Part shown: in pieces, positions 1-6,530 of the stretch | Layout of the letters: the number at the start of each line of letters is the position of its first letter | Position numbering within the stretch: the stretch's first letter is position 1 | Virus record (IMG/VR): IMGVR_UViG_3300020159_000664 | Coordinates: 1-23,511 of that record | Length of the DNA stretch: 23,511 nucleotides | From: a virus | Direction: 5' to 3' (one strand) | Made by a program: the position numbers and the translations under genes | Notes under the pieces: model-generated | Databases searched by the model: none | Told to the model about the DNA's origin: nothing | Seen by the model: the letters and a program-made list of their open reading frames with translations, nothing else

Positions 1-213
1 ACTGCCAAGACAATGACCTGTGGTAACTGTGCTGCCTTTAACATATCAGACAGTATGTATAAGTGTATACACGACGGTATGGGCAAAGAAGCCTATGATG
101 CTGAAAAGACTCGCGAAGCCGCAGACCTAGGCTACTGTAATCTATTACACTTTAAATGTGCTGGCACACGCAGTTGCGAACTGTGGGTTACAGGCGGACC
201 TATTGTAAAATAA
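1..213 (+). CDS. Cys-rich phage protein, C-terminal part (5' truncated by window)
   Basis: The frame is open from base 1. An ATG lies at 13, but only 12 bases precede it and no ribosome site is visible, so I read this as the C-terminal end of a gene that starts upstream. It carries six cysteines: a CGNC pair at the start, then YKC, GYC, FKC and RSC, followed by WVTGGPI and the stop. From memory, similar Cys-rich tails with CGNCAxF, a GYC and a final C-x-x-W(V)xGGP close longer virion-associated proteins in marine phages. The spacing suggests metal binding (zinc or iron-sulfur), but nothing here decides which. If the ATG at 13 is used it is a free 66-aa protein. The next gene starts 13 bases after the stop with its own ribosome site, so the two are probably cotranscribed. 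Confidence 0.6.
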   Translation, partial: TAKTMTCGNCAAFNISDSMYKCIHDGMGKEAYDAEKTREAADLGYCNLLHFKCAGTRSCELWVTGGPIVK

Positions 214-226
214 TAAGGAGCGTAAG

Positions 227-361
227 ATGGAAGAAAATACTTGTAATCACTGTCGTCATCCTGCACATTGCGGACACGGATGTTCAGACGAAACCTGCGA
301 TCATTGCCCTGAGTGTGCCTGCGTTCATTGTCAAGCAGAAAATGCTGACACTGACCAATAA
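227..361 (+). CDS. 44-aa Cys/His-rich microprotein, probable metal binder
   Basis: This short frame has a strong ribosome site (AAGGAG at 215-220, six bases before the ATG). It encodes 44 residues with nine cysteines and six histidines, in repeated C-x-x-C, H-C and C-x-H-C arrangements (CNHC, AHCGHGC, CDHCPEC, CVHC). The density of thiols and imidazoles in such a small acidic peptide suggests it binds one or two metal ions, probably zinc, or acts as a metallothionein-like sink. I do not recognise a family. Its stop lies 20 bases inside the start of the next gene, which fits translational coupling. It sits directly after another Cys-rich gene, so the pair may belong together. The call as a gene rests on the ribosome site and the very non-random composition. 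Confidence 0.7.
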   Translation: MEENTCNHCRHPAHCGHGCSDETCDHCPECACVHCQAENADTDQ

Positions 362-977
362 TCAATTTAATCCGAATGGCTATTGGTCTTGTTCAATGAA
401 CAAGATGGTGTTTGTGCCCTTGGCAGAAGATGTTGCTCTGTTTGATCAAAACGGCTACGACCTAACAGTACTAGAACAACACTTCGCTGTCAGCAACGAC
501 ACCCAAGCACACAAGCATAGGTCACATAGAACAGCACTTAAACAACCGTGGTTTACTCAAGAGCACAGGATAGAAGGTGCTGTATTAAATCACAGTTTGC
601 TATTTGAGCGTAAGGCCTACACAGGTGCTGCCTTAGAACAATTACAGTATTGGGCCAAAACCCTACCGCTCCTACACAAAATTATAGCCATGCGTCCTAA
701 ATGGGGATTAGATTTCAGCATGGACTATGCTGATCGTGAAGGCAATGCCTTTGAACTGCTACATTGGGAATACGACGGATTTGACTATGATGAAATATGT
801 GAAGTCAAAGCCCAAGTAGAGCCTAAAATTCTAGCAATCAATTGGGAACAAACAGCTAAAGATTTGATTAAATACAAGCACGAATGGCATCACTTAGATT
901 TCTTCGCACAAAGCGATTGGAAATGTAATTACTTTGGGATACCAAAAGAACGATTTAAAATGGTTATATGGGATTAA
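342..977 (+). CDS. Conserved phage protein of unknown function
   Basis: The frame is open from about 156, but the upstream part overlaps two better supported Cys-rich genes, so I place the start at the ATG at 342 (211 aa), overlapping the microprotein stop by 20 bases. A later ATG at 396 is also possible. The protein is soluble-looking, rich in Trp, His and aromatic residues, with no signal peptide or membrane segment. There is an acidic aromatic stretch, FELLHWEYDGFDYDEI, and a His/Trp-rich end (HEWHHLDFF, SDWKCNYFGIPKERFK). I do not recognise the family and see no catalytic motif. The secreted nuclease follows after a single base, so the genes are one transcription unit. Confidence 0.7.
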   Translation: MLTLTNNQFNPNGYWSCSMNKMVFVPLAEDVALFDQNGYDLTVLEQHFAVSNDTQAHKHRSHRTALKQPWFTQEHRIEGAVLNHSLLFERKAYTGAALEQLQYWAKTLPLLHKIIAMRPKWGLDFSMDYADREGNAFELLHWEYDGFDYDEICEVKAQVEPKILAINWEQTAKDLIKYKHEWHHLDFFAQSDWKCNYFGIPKERFKMVIWD

Positions 978-978
978 A

Positions 979-1413
979 ATGAAAAAACTACTACTATTAT
1001 TATTAGCTGTACCGATGCTAGCACTAGCACAAAAAGCACCCCAAGGCGTTACCTATGACGCACAAATTCTAAGAGTGAGTGATGGCGACACAGTTGTGAT
1101 CGCCGCCCCCTTTTTACCACAGCCGCTTAAACCTGAGCTTGCCGTCCGAATCTACGGTGTTGATACCCCCGAAAAAGGTTTCCGAGGACAGTGTGATAGT
1201 GAAAAAGCCCGAGGAGAAGCCGCCAGCGTTTTCACTAAAAATCTTGTTAGCACCAGTCAACAACGACAAGTCATCCTCTACGGTTGGGATAAATTCGGTG
1301 GTCGTGTATTGGGCGACATCATTCTAAACGGCAAGAGTCTACGTGCTGAATTAATTCGCAACGGGTTTGCCCGTGAGTATTATGGTGATGCTAAACAAAG
1401 TTGGTGTAATTAA
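979..1413 (+). CDS. Secreted staphylococcal nuclease-like (SNase/thermonuclease) protein
   Basis: A 144-aa protein of the SNase family (OB fold, Ca-dependent phosphodiesterase). Residues 1-17 are a clear signal peptide (MKK, seven leucine-rich residues, then LALA followed by Gln-Lys), so the product should be exported to the periplasm. The SNase motifs are in place: SDGDT (Asp37, equivalent to SNase Asp21), R57 and VDTPE (Asp62 and Glu65, equivalent to Arg35, Asp40 and Glu43), and DKFGGR (Arg109, near Arg87, with one extra Gly). The length matches a minimal SNase domain. The start at 979 is one base after the previous stop; a frame extending back to 934 would bury the signal peptide. Possible roles are periplasmic attack on incoming competitor DNA or nucleotide scavenging; both are inference. 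Confidence 0.88.
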   Translation: MKKLLLLLLAVPMLALAQKAPQGVTYDAQILRVSDGDTVVIAAPFLPQPLKPELAVRIYGVDTPEKGFRGQCDSEKARGEAASVFTKNLVSTSQQRQVILYGWDKFGGRVLGDIILNGKSLRAELIRNGFAREYYGDAKQSWCN

Positions 1414-1414
1414 A

Positions 1415-2296
1415 ATGCAAATCAAAAGCTATCAATTATTTGCTCAACTACTGGAAGGCTATGTAAACGAAGCCAGTACTAGTATGAGCCTTATTTCAAA
1501 ACATCCTGGCGGTAAAGAAGTTATACAAAAACTTCATACAGATCAAAAGCTGGCACATGATATTAGTTACAGTCCTGTGGCTAAGATTTCTTGGAGCGAG
1601 CTCAAAGACAGCTATCGTGGTGCGTGGGTTATTATCCAGGGCGACAAAGGCACAGGAGCTATTAAAGCCAGCGGCGGCAATACTGGTGATTATTTTGCCG
1701 TAGCCAGCGTAGGCGGAGAAATACGCAGCATGAATGATGGACGTGGTGGTAATGTTATTGATTTCCTTAAAGGTGAGATTGGCGGCCTGCGTAAGTTTTA
1801 TGTAGGTAAGAATACCACAGCAGTAAACGACAAACAGAAAAACCGTGCTGATGCTACCAAAGGACTAGATACCACAGTTAGTCAAGATACATTAGTTAAG
1901 AAATTTAAACCTTTGTGGGTTCGTGCTATTACCGCAGCAATAGCAGACATCAAGGGTCACGTAGCTAACCAAATTAAGAACGATGCTTTTGAAAAAGCCA
2001 AAAAGAAACTTAATTATATTGAAACTTTACAGAACGGTCTTGAAGCGTTAGACGCAGGAAATCAAGATACTCCTGGATTTGTTCATTCAGCTATCAATTC
2101 AGCAGTGTTAATGACTGCTAGTCATTATTATCCAGAAACCACAGGCAACATTGAACGCAGTCGCTATAGTGGTAGCGGTGTTAGTGCTCAGTTTCCTGAA
2201 GGTCCCGCACAACTATTAAAAGATATCGCCGGTGGCGATCAAAAGAAACTAGGAACAGTTCTTGCTTTCTTTAAGAGGAGCTTGATATCAGGATGA
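1415..2296 (+). CDS. Conserved T4-like marine phage protein, possible head-packaged protein
   Basis: A 293-aa protein starting at the ATG at 1415, one base after the nuclease stop. I recall close relatives in marine T4-like phages (shared blocks such as SLISKHPGGKEVIQKLH, GAWVIIQG and GTVLAFFKRSLISG) without a known function. The N-terminus MQIKSYQLFAQLLE-G ends in Leu-Leu-Glu before Gly15, which fits the T4 prohead protease rule (Ile/Leu-x-Glu) and a capsid-targeting leader. Residues 60-130 are Gly-rich, probably beta; the second half is helical and Lys/Ala-rich. There is no membrane segment. The stop overlaps the next start (ATGA at 2293), so the two are translationally coupled and probably work together. 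Confidence 0.8.
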   Translation: MQIKSYQLFAQLLEGYVNEASTSMSLISKHPGGKEVIQKLHTDQKLAHDISYSPVAKISWSELKDSYRGAWVIIQGDKGTGAIKASGGNTGDYFAVASVGGEIRSMNDGRGGNVIDFLKGEIGGLRKFYVGKNTTAVNDKQKNRADATKGLDTTVSQDTLVKKFKPLWVRAITAAIADIKGHVANQIKNDAFEKAKKKLNYIETLQNGLEALDAGNQDTPGFVHSAINSAVLMTASHYYPETTGNIERSRYSGSGVSAQFPEGPAQLLKDIAGGDQKKLGTVLAFFKRSLISG

Positions 2297-3393
2297 AACT
2301 AGATCAAATTATTCAAGAAGCTAACGTAGCAGCAAAAATTAAAGATCCAAAAACTATCAAGATGCTGGGCATTGCCATGCGTCATGATGCTACATTGCCA
2401 AAAAATAAAGTAGCTGCCCTAGGCCCTAACCCTACAGAAGAAGATATACTAAAGTTATGGAGCGAGCTACTAGATGCTTCATTAGCTAGTACAGACTATG
2501 GCGACATATCGCAGGATGGCAAGTTTGATGATTGGCTAACTCGTATGTATATGAACGGGATCGCCGACTATGAAGATATCAACGGCGAAGGTGGTGACGC
2601 TCTAGGTGCTTGGAAAGCGTTGAGCATACGTGGCAAGCTATCAGAAAAACATCAAGACTTTAATAAATTTAAGAATCTACGTCAGATACAGGCTATTATT
2701 CAAGATAGAACATATCGTGATGAACTTCGTCGAATCAAAGATGCTGAAGTTATTGAAAAGCACAAACGTGAAAAGAAAGAAACAACACTTATTGATGACG
2801 ATCGTTTCCTAGTCACTGTACCTTACAACTACGGTGCCTGTTACAACTTTAATAACTCGCACGGATTTAATGCTAGTTTCTGTACAGGATCAAGCAGTGG
2901 TGCTAGTTGGTTTAATCGTTACGCAGATGATGGTCCTATCATTTCAGTGTTTGACAAACAAAATCCAGATGATGTCAATGGCAAATGGCAAATACACGCA
3001 CCAACTAATCAGATCAACAACGGTAATCAAAGTGTGCGTAAAGATGATAAGTTTGCTGAATTGTTTCCAGGATTGATGAAACGGATTGCACAAGCAGTAC
3101 AAAGCAAGGGCGAAGAACTCAAACAGAATTCTACTGAAATTGTCAGTGGCGGGTATGATGCTGCTAAAGCAGTGACTGATCTAAAGAACAAGTTTCCTAT
3201 TAGTTTTAATTCTAGCGAAGAAGAAACTCAATCTAACGATAGCGGTGCTGGCACATACCTAGTGACTCATAATCCTTCTGGAAGAACTGCTCAAATAGAT
3301 GCTGAGAGTAGGGATGATGTGCTTAATAAACTTCGTGAGCGTCACCCTAATATCAATACCGATGACTTTACAATAGAAAAACAAGCAGCATAG
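2293..3393 (+). CDS. Conserved phage protein with Cys-centred GKWQIH domain, possible head-packaged
   Basis: A 366-aa protein whose start overlaps the preceding stop by four bases. The N-terminus MKLDQIIQE-A has Ile-Gln-Glu before Ala10, matching a prohead-protease site. The first 170 residues are helical and charged. Residues 178-240 form the distinctive core: YGACYNF, then GFNASFCTGSSSG, WFNRY, DGPI, an Asp and GKWQIH. This recalls a widespread phage domain with a conserved Cys, WF-x-R/x-Y, G-P-I/L and a W/Y-Q-I/F-H strand, whose function I do not know. The C-terminal third is Lys/Glu/Asn-rich with an ISFNSSEEE segment and then a small alpha/beta stretch. Neighbours suggest a virion or internal-head protein; the biochemical role is not visible. 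Confidence 0.8.
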   Translation: MKLDQIIQEANVAAKIKDPKTIKMLGIAMRHDATLPKNKVAALGPNPTEEDILKLWSELLDASLASTDYGDISQDGKFDDWLTRMYMNGIADYEDINGEGGDALGAWKALSIRGKLSEKHQDFNKFKNLRQIQAIIQDRTYRDELRRIKDAEVIEKHKREKKETTLIDDDRFLVTVPYNYGACYNFNNSHGFNASFCTGSSSGASWFNRYADDGPIISVFDKQNPDDVNGKWQIHAPTNQINNGNQSVRKDDKFAELFPGLMKRIAQAVQSKGEELKQNSTEIVSGGYDAAKAVTDLKNKFPISFNSSEEETQSNDSGAGTYLVTHNPSGRTAQIDAESRDDVLNKLRERHPNINTDDFTIEKQAA

Positions 3394-3402
3394 GATTAAA
3401 TT

Positions 3403-4029
3403 GTGTTTCCGGATATCAAGGAGATTGAATTATCCAAAACATTTGTGTGGTATCCTGCCGGTAGAGAACAAGAGTATAGTGATCGCATGGGTCCTATATA
3501 TGCTAAATTGTTGTACAATTACGAAAACACTAGTAACCCCGCAGTGTTTGATCAAAACAAAATACTAATTGCTAATCTGTGGGAACAGGTAAAGAACAAC
3601 CCTATCAAACACGAACTATTATATCGTGTAGAAAAAATCTTAATGCTCTATGAACACTGGACTAGAACTAATAAATGGCAATCTCCGATGGTAGCTGTTG
3701 TTCACGGTGATCGGTACAGGGTACATCCAGGCAAAGACAGATGGTTTATTATGCGTCATTTGAACATACCTAGATATCAGTTTCTAGTAATAGATCAAAT
3801 AAATCATCAAACGTTAAATCTTGTATCTGGATTTTGGGACAATAAACTTAAATTATCTATAAGAGGCAAAGAAGTACCTGCCATATTCCACGACTACGAT
3901 AAAACAGATGTATACAAATTTGCTAGACTAACTAGCTGGTTGGGTTCTCAACTGTCATTCAAAGAGTTTGCCTCATCTACAAATAGACAACGATCAATAA
4001 ATCTAATCGTCAACAAGAAAGGACCCTAA
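3403..4029 (+). CDS. Protein of unknown function, GTG start
   Basis: A 208-aa protein. The start is a GTG at 3403 with AGGA at 3392-3395, seven bases upstream; an in-frame stop at 3397-3399 excludes a longer version, and the next ATG is 84 bases inside. It has no signal peptide and no membrane segment, is rich in Tyr, Trp and Arg, and contains HGDRYRVHPGKDRWFIMRHL followed by a beta-rich region. That phrase reads like a ligand- or nucleotide-binding loop but I do not recognise the family. Its stop codon lies in the loop of the terminator hairpin at 4017-4038, making it the last gene of the first + strand unit. Confidence 0.7.
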   Translation: MFPDIKEIELSKTFVWYPAGREQEYSDRMGPIYAKLLYNYENTSNPAVFDQNKILIANLWEQVKNNPIKHELLYRVEKILMLYEHWTRTNKWQSPMVAVVHGDRYRVHPGKDRWFIMRHLNIPRYQFLVIDQINHQTLNLVSGFWDNKLKLSIRGKEVPAIFHDYDKTDVYKFARLTSWLGSQLSFKEFASSTNRQRSINLIVNKKGP

Positions 4030-4045
4030 GGTCCTTTCTATTTCT
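4017..4045 (+). terminator. Hairpin terminator with stop codon in the loop
   Basis: A perfect 9-bp stem, GAAAGGACC (4017-4025) and GGTCCTTTC (4030-4038), with loop CTAA, followed by TATTTCTTC. The TAA stop of the upstream gene is within the loop. It lies between convergent genes and may stop transcription from both sides. The same GGACC/GGTCC core recurs at 10055 and, with a wobble pair, at 22862. Confidence 0.75.
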
Positions 4046-4072
4046 TCTATTATAACCTGCTACGCAGCAATA

Positions 4073-4345
4073 TTATTTCTTTGTAGCACCGCTGTTAACA
4101 AATGCGTACATTTTCTCAGCAGTCTCAAGAACTTTATCTAGTCCTGGGTGCTCTGGCATGCCAACTGTGGTAACGATCTGATTGGTTTTTTCATCACGTT
4201 TAGCAGTCATTTCCCAGCCAGAGAACTTGACATGAAAATCATCGCTAATAAGGTCTTTGGCCATTGCTAGGATGTCAGTGCGGATTTCGTAGCCGTTCTT
4301 GTTGAATTTTACTTCTGGTAATTTTGGTGTTTCGAATTGTGACAT
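4073..4345 (-). CDS. Small conserved phage protein of unknown function
   Basis: A 90-aa minus-strand protein starting MSQFETPKLPEVKFNKNGYE. I choose the start at 4345 because AGGAG lies six bases before that ATG, whereas the longer frame to 4381 has none. The N-terminal phrase (xLPEVxFNKNGYEIR followed by LAMAKDL) is familiar from small proteins of marine T4-like phages with no assigned role. It is soluble, slightly acidic, with predicted helix-strand-helix. It is monocistronic: a sigma70-like promoter lies upstream (4406-4434) and the hairpin at 4017-4038 downstream. This arrangement suggests early expression by host RNA polymerase, unlike the neighbouring virion-type genes. Confidence 0.78.
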   Translation of the reverse strand: MSQFETPKLPEVKFNKNGYEIRTDILAMAKDLISDDFHVKFSGWEMTAKRDEKTNQIVTTVGMPEHPGLDKVLETAEKMYAFVNSGATKK

Positions 4346-4405
4346 AATAATCTCCTGTGTGTAATGTCTGTATGTTAACAACTACTTCTTTTTCGCTGTT
4401 AACTT

Positions 4406-4434
4406 ATTATATATGCTCTGTGAACAAAAAGCAA
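4406..4434 (-). promoter_or_regulatory. Sigma70-like promoter for the 90-aa minus-strand gene
   Basis: On the minus strand, TTGCTT (4434-4429) and a perfect TATAAT (4411-4406) are separated by 17 bases, just upstream of the 90-aa gene. It reads away from the hydrolase stop at 4436. The host-type architecture contrasts with the late motifs ahead of structural genes. Confidence 0.65.
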
Positions 4435-4435
4435 C

Positions 4436-5011
4436 TTATTTCTTGAACTTATTTGTTCGTTCTTGAATTATGTTGACTATTTGGTCACTAAGCACAACTT
4501 CGTAATGGTTGTAATCTACGTCCACTAATTCCATATCAGCATGATGTCGCATACTGCTTATGGTTACAACTCCGTCATTGGGTTCAACCATGAACGGACT
4601 TTGTCCTTTTACAGTAACCACGTTAGTCCATGGATGCTGTATTTTGATTTTATTTGCTTGCCGCATGGCCCAACTGCTAGGACCAATGTCACGCATCAGT
4701 CTGCTAAACGGCAAAAAGTATTGAGCATAGTCTGCTACTTCTGCCCCGCCATAAGGCGTACTTAATGTAACAGCACCTAATACTTGTTTGGGCATAATAT
4801 TAGCCAGATGCAAACTGTATATACCGCCTAAACTATGTGCTATGAACGCAATGTTATCAACATCTTCTAACTGTAATTGCATTACTTTTAGATTGTTTTC
4901 AAAGCCATTGCGACTATCATAGTCGATATCTATACCGCTACCTAGTTTACTTTTAATATAATTGAAACTTTCACTAGTAGCATTAGCACCATGTATATAA
5001 ACTAAATTCAT
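4436..5011 (-). CDS. Alpha/beta hydrolase (lipase/esterase-like)
   Basis: A 191-aa protein with a compact alpha/beta-hydrolase core. Near the N-terminus VYIHG (His7-Gly8) supplies the oxyanion-hole strand; AHSLGG carries the nucleophile Ser60 in a classic elbow; Asp146 in EPNDGVV and His169 in YNHYEVV are the likely acid and base. TLSTPYGGA after the elbow is typical of lipase/PGAP1-like serine esterases. No signal peptide or membrane segment, so it should act in the cytoplasm or be packaged. Substrate unknown; lipid or a protein ester are possible. The start at 5011 has only a weak AGAAG upstream. Such enzymes are unusual in T4-like phages. It is the last gene of a three-gene minus-strand unit with two tiny proteins. 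Confidence 0.85.
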   Translation of the reverse strand: MNLVYIHGANATSESFNYIKSKLGSGIDIDYDSRNGFENNLKVMQLQLEDVDNIAFIAHSLGGIYSLHLANIMPKQVLGAVTLSTPYGGAEVADYAQYFLPFSRLMRDIGPSSWAMRQANKIKIQHPWTNVVTVKGQSPFMVEPNDGVVTISSMRHHADMELVDVDYNHYEVVLSDQIVNIIQERTNKFKK

Positions 5012-5038
5012 AGTGTATATATCTTCTGCAATAACGTA

Positions 5039-5161
5039 TTACTTGCTGGTCATTACAGCTTTGGCTTCTTCTACTCGCCCTTGACTTGCTAGCCAAGAAG
5101 CATATCTTGCTTCGCCCACTGCTAATAAAAAATTGCCAACTGAATTTAAAAAGTTTTTCAT
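5039..5161 (-). CDS. 40-aa small protein
   Basis: A minus-strand frame encoding 40 residues, MKNFLNSVGNFLLAVGEARY then ASWLASQGRVEEAKAVMTSK. AAGGAA lies about eight bases before the ATG, and the ATG overlaps the stop of the 60-aa gene upstream (ATGA), which supports translation by coupling. The N-terminal half is a hydrophobic amphipathic helix; the end resembles tiny proteobacterial proteins with an A-x-x-L-A-x-x-G-R-x-x-E-A-K pattern. I recall that pattern from bacterial genomes rather than phages and cannot assign a role. Twenty-seven bases separate it from the hydrolase. Confidence 0.65.
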   Translation of the reverse strand: MKNFLNSVGNFLLAVGEARYASWLASQGRVEEAKAVMTSK

Positions 5162-5340
5162 ACTGTATTTTCCTTGTGAGAATTGTAGTTGAATTGCTGG
5201 ATATAGCTTTCCAACTGTGCGGCATCGGTAATGCCTTTGGTGCTTAGATAGTGATCTAAGCGGCTTTGATATGTGGAATCGGGAAACATCTCTGCTAGTC
5301 TTTCCAACGCGGCCAGCATCTTTTTTGATAGTATATTCAT
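5158..5340 (-). CDS. 60-aa small protein
   Basis: The first gene of the minus-strand unit, 60 residues, starting MNILSKKMLAALERLAEMF and ending with an acidic/aromatic helix (AAQLESYIQQFNYN). AGAGGA lies immediately upstream of the ATG, and the stop overlaps the next ATG. The end (a Y-L-S stretch then A-x-Q-L-E-x-x-I) is faintly like short DUF3563-type bacterial proteins, but this is only a resemblance. No membrane segment or Cys. Function unknown; the association with the 40-aa protein and hydrolase suggests a small host-derived cassette. Confidence 0.6.
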   Translation of the reverse strand: MNILSKKMLAALERLAEMFPDSTYQSRLDHYLSTKGITDAAQLESYIQQFNYNSHKENTV

Positions 5341-5485
5341 AAATCCTCTGTAAGTGTGTGTAGTACCTTATGGTTTCTACTGAGTATTTAGTTCTGAGAG
5401 ATTACAATTTTGTCAAAAAGAATGTAAAATAGTATTTTTAATCTAGATGATTAATTGGTTAAATATAAGACTGGAACAATAATAT
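5341..5485. promoter_or_regulatory. Divergent intergenic promoter region
   Basis: This AT-rich gap separates the minus-strand cassette from the + strand nucleotidyltransferase unit. For the minus strand there is a perfect TTGACA (5416-5411), but only poor -10 candidates, and a late-motif variant ACTAAATAC (5392-5384). For the + strand, GTTAAATA (5458-5465) lies 20 bases before the ATG and matches six of eight late-motif positions. No ORF or hairpin of note. Confidence 0.4.
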
Positions 5486-5770
5486 ATGAAAATAAGCACA
5501 CGATCTATCCTACAAGAACTTAACCAAGTTGCTTCTGTACGGAACACTGATGCTGTTATAGAAAGCAGAGCTACAAATATTATTAATTCTGCTATCAACC
5601 TAATAGAATCTATGAAAAAGCAGTACGACCCAGAAGTCGCTGACGAATTAGAGCGTCGATTGCTTAATGCTATTAAGGGACAAGATCCATCCAAATTCAC
5701 TCGTGGTATTCGTAAGGTTACTGAAGCCCGCAAACAAAAACGAAAAATAGAAGAATCTAAAAATGACTGA
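5486..5770 (+). CDS. Small helical protein with prohead-cleavage-like leader
   Basis: A 94-aa, almost wholly helical, charged protein. It starts MKISTRSILQE-L, where Leu-Gln-Glu (residues 9-11) fits the T4-type prohead protease rule. The body has long amphipathic helices (ANSAINLIESMKK-like and EVADELERRLLNAIKG) and a very basic tail (ARKQKRKIEESKND), which could touch DNA or a core scaffold. I do not recognise a family. The end overlaps the next gene by eight bases, so it is the first gene of the nucleotidyltransferase operon (5486-8664). Confidence 0.72.
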   Translation: MKISTRSILQELNQVASVRNTDAVIESRATNIINSAINLIESMKKQYDPEVADELERRLLNAIKGQDPSKFTRGIRKVTEARKQKRKIEESKND

Positions 5771-6530
5771 TTTATTTGAAGGCGGTAATGTTTTTAAAGA
5801 CAATGCCGGAACAATATTAACCAAACGCATTAATCGAGCAGATGTTTTGCCTACTATTAAATGGTTAGAAACCGTTACAGGTTTAGAGCTTACTGATCAC
5901 CTGCTAGGCACAACAGGCAAGAAAGAAACCAGCGGCGACCTAGACATTGCCATTGATGCCAATGAAGTAAACAAAGATGAATTCGCTGCCAAGTTGGGTG
6001 AGTACATTAGCAAGCAGGGCAGTGATCCTAAACAGTGGATTAAAAAGAGCGGAGTTTCAGTACATTTTAAAACTCCCATCAAAGGTGACGAAGCCAACGG
6101 TTATGTCCAGTCAGATTTTATGTTTGGAGAGCGTGAGTGGATGAAGTGGTCAATGACTGGCGGACGTGAAGGATCAGAGCTTAAAGGTGCCCACCGTCAC
6201 GTTATCCTAGCCAGCATTGCTAAGACCAAAGGCATGAAGTGGAGTTTTCAAAACGGATTGATGAATCGTGACACTAACGAAGTGATCACTAAAGATCCTA
6301 ATGAGATTGCCAAGAAACTCTTAGGGCAAACAGCTACACCTAAAAATCTTCAAGACCCTGAAGCAATCATCGATTACATTATCAAATTACCCAACTACGA
6401 AGAACTAGTAGCAGATGCTAGAACAACTCTTGCTAGAGACGGAGTTGAATTGCCCGTATCCGGACAAGTTGAAAGTTATACCCCTGGTACCAATGCGTGG
6501 TTCCGTAAGATGATTGAGATTGTTAGATGA
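5763..6530 (+). CDS. Nucleotidyltransferase-fold protein 1
   Basis: A 255-aa protein with the signature of the DNA polymerase beta-type nucleotidyltransferase fold. HLLGTTG supplies the Gly-rich turn (around residues 47-52), SGDLDIAID gives the metal-binding Asp59-x-Asp61, and the third carboxylate is Asp118 in VQSDFMF. A helical C-terminal region follows. These enzymes move a nucleotide monophosphate onto a hydroxyl on RNA, protein or small molecules; the acceptor cannot be told. The N-terminus MTDLFE-G fits Ile/Leu-x-Glu cleavage after residue 6. The Gly-Ser of the classical motif is Gly-Thr here. The next gene overlaps (ATGA at 6527) and encodes a related enzyme sharing the VQ-x-DFM strand, so the two may be ancient duplicates. 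Confidence 0.8.
   Translation: MTDLFEGGNVFKDNAGTILTKRINRADVLPTIKWLETVTGLELTDHLLGTTGKKETSGDLDIAIDANEVNKDEFAAKLGEYISKQGSDPKQWIKKSGVSVHFKTPIKGDEANGYVQSDFMFGEREWMKWSMTGGREGSELKGAHRHVILASIAKTKGMKWSFQNGLMNRDTNEVITKDPNEIAKKLLGQTATPKNLQDPEAIIDYIIKLPNYEELVADARTTLARDGVELPVSGQVESYTPGTNAWFRKMIEIVR

Noticed and set aside
1-213. A high-potential iron-sulfur protein
   Set aside because: C-x2-C is present, but the remaining Cys spacing and number do not fit and no export signal is seen.
156-341. N-terminal extension of the unknown protein ending at 977
   Set aside because: It overlaps two Cys-rich frames, one with a strong ribosome site, and its translation looks like shadow coding.
4541-4765. A + strand ORF of 74 codons inside the hydrolase gene
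   Set aside because: It is antisense to the conserved catalytic region and its translation has no family features.
4983-5225. An 80-codon minus-strand frame over the two tiny genes
   Set aside because: The two smaller frames have ribosome sites and ATGA coupling; this frame has neither.
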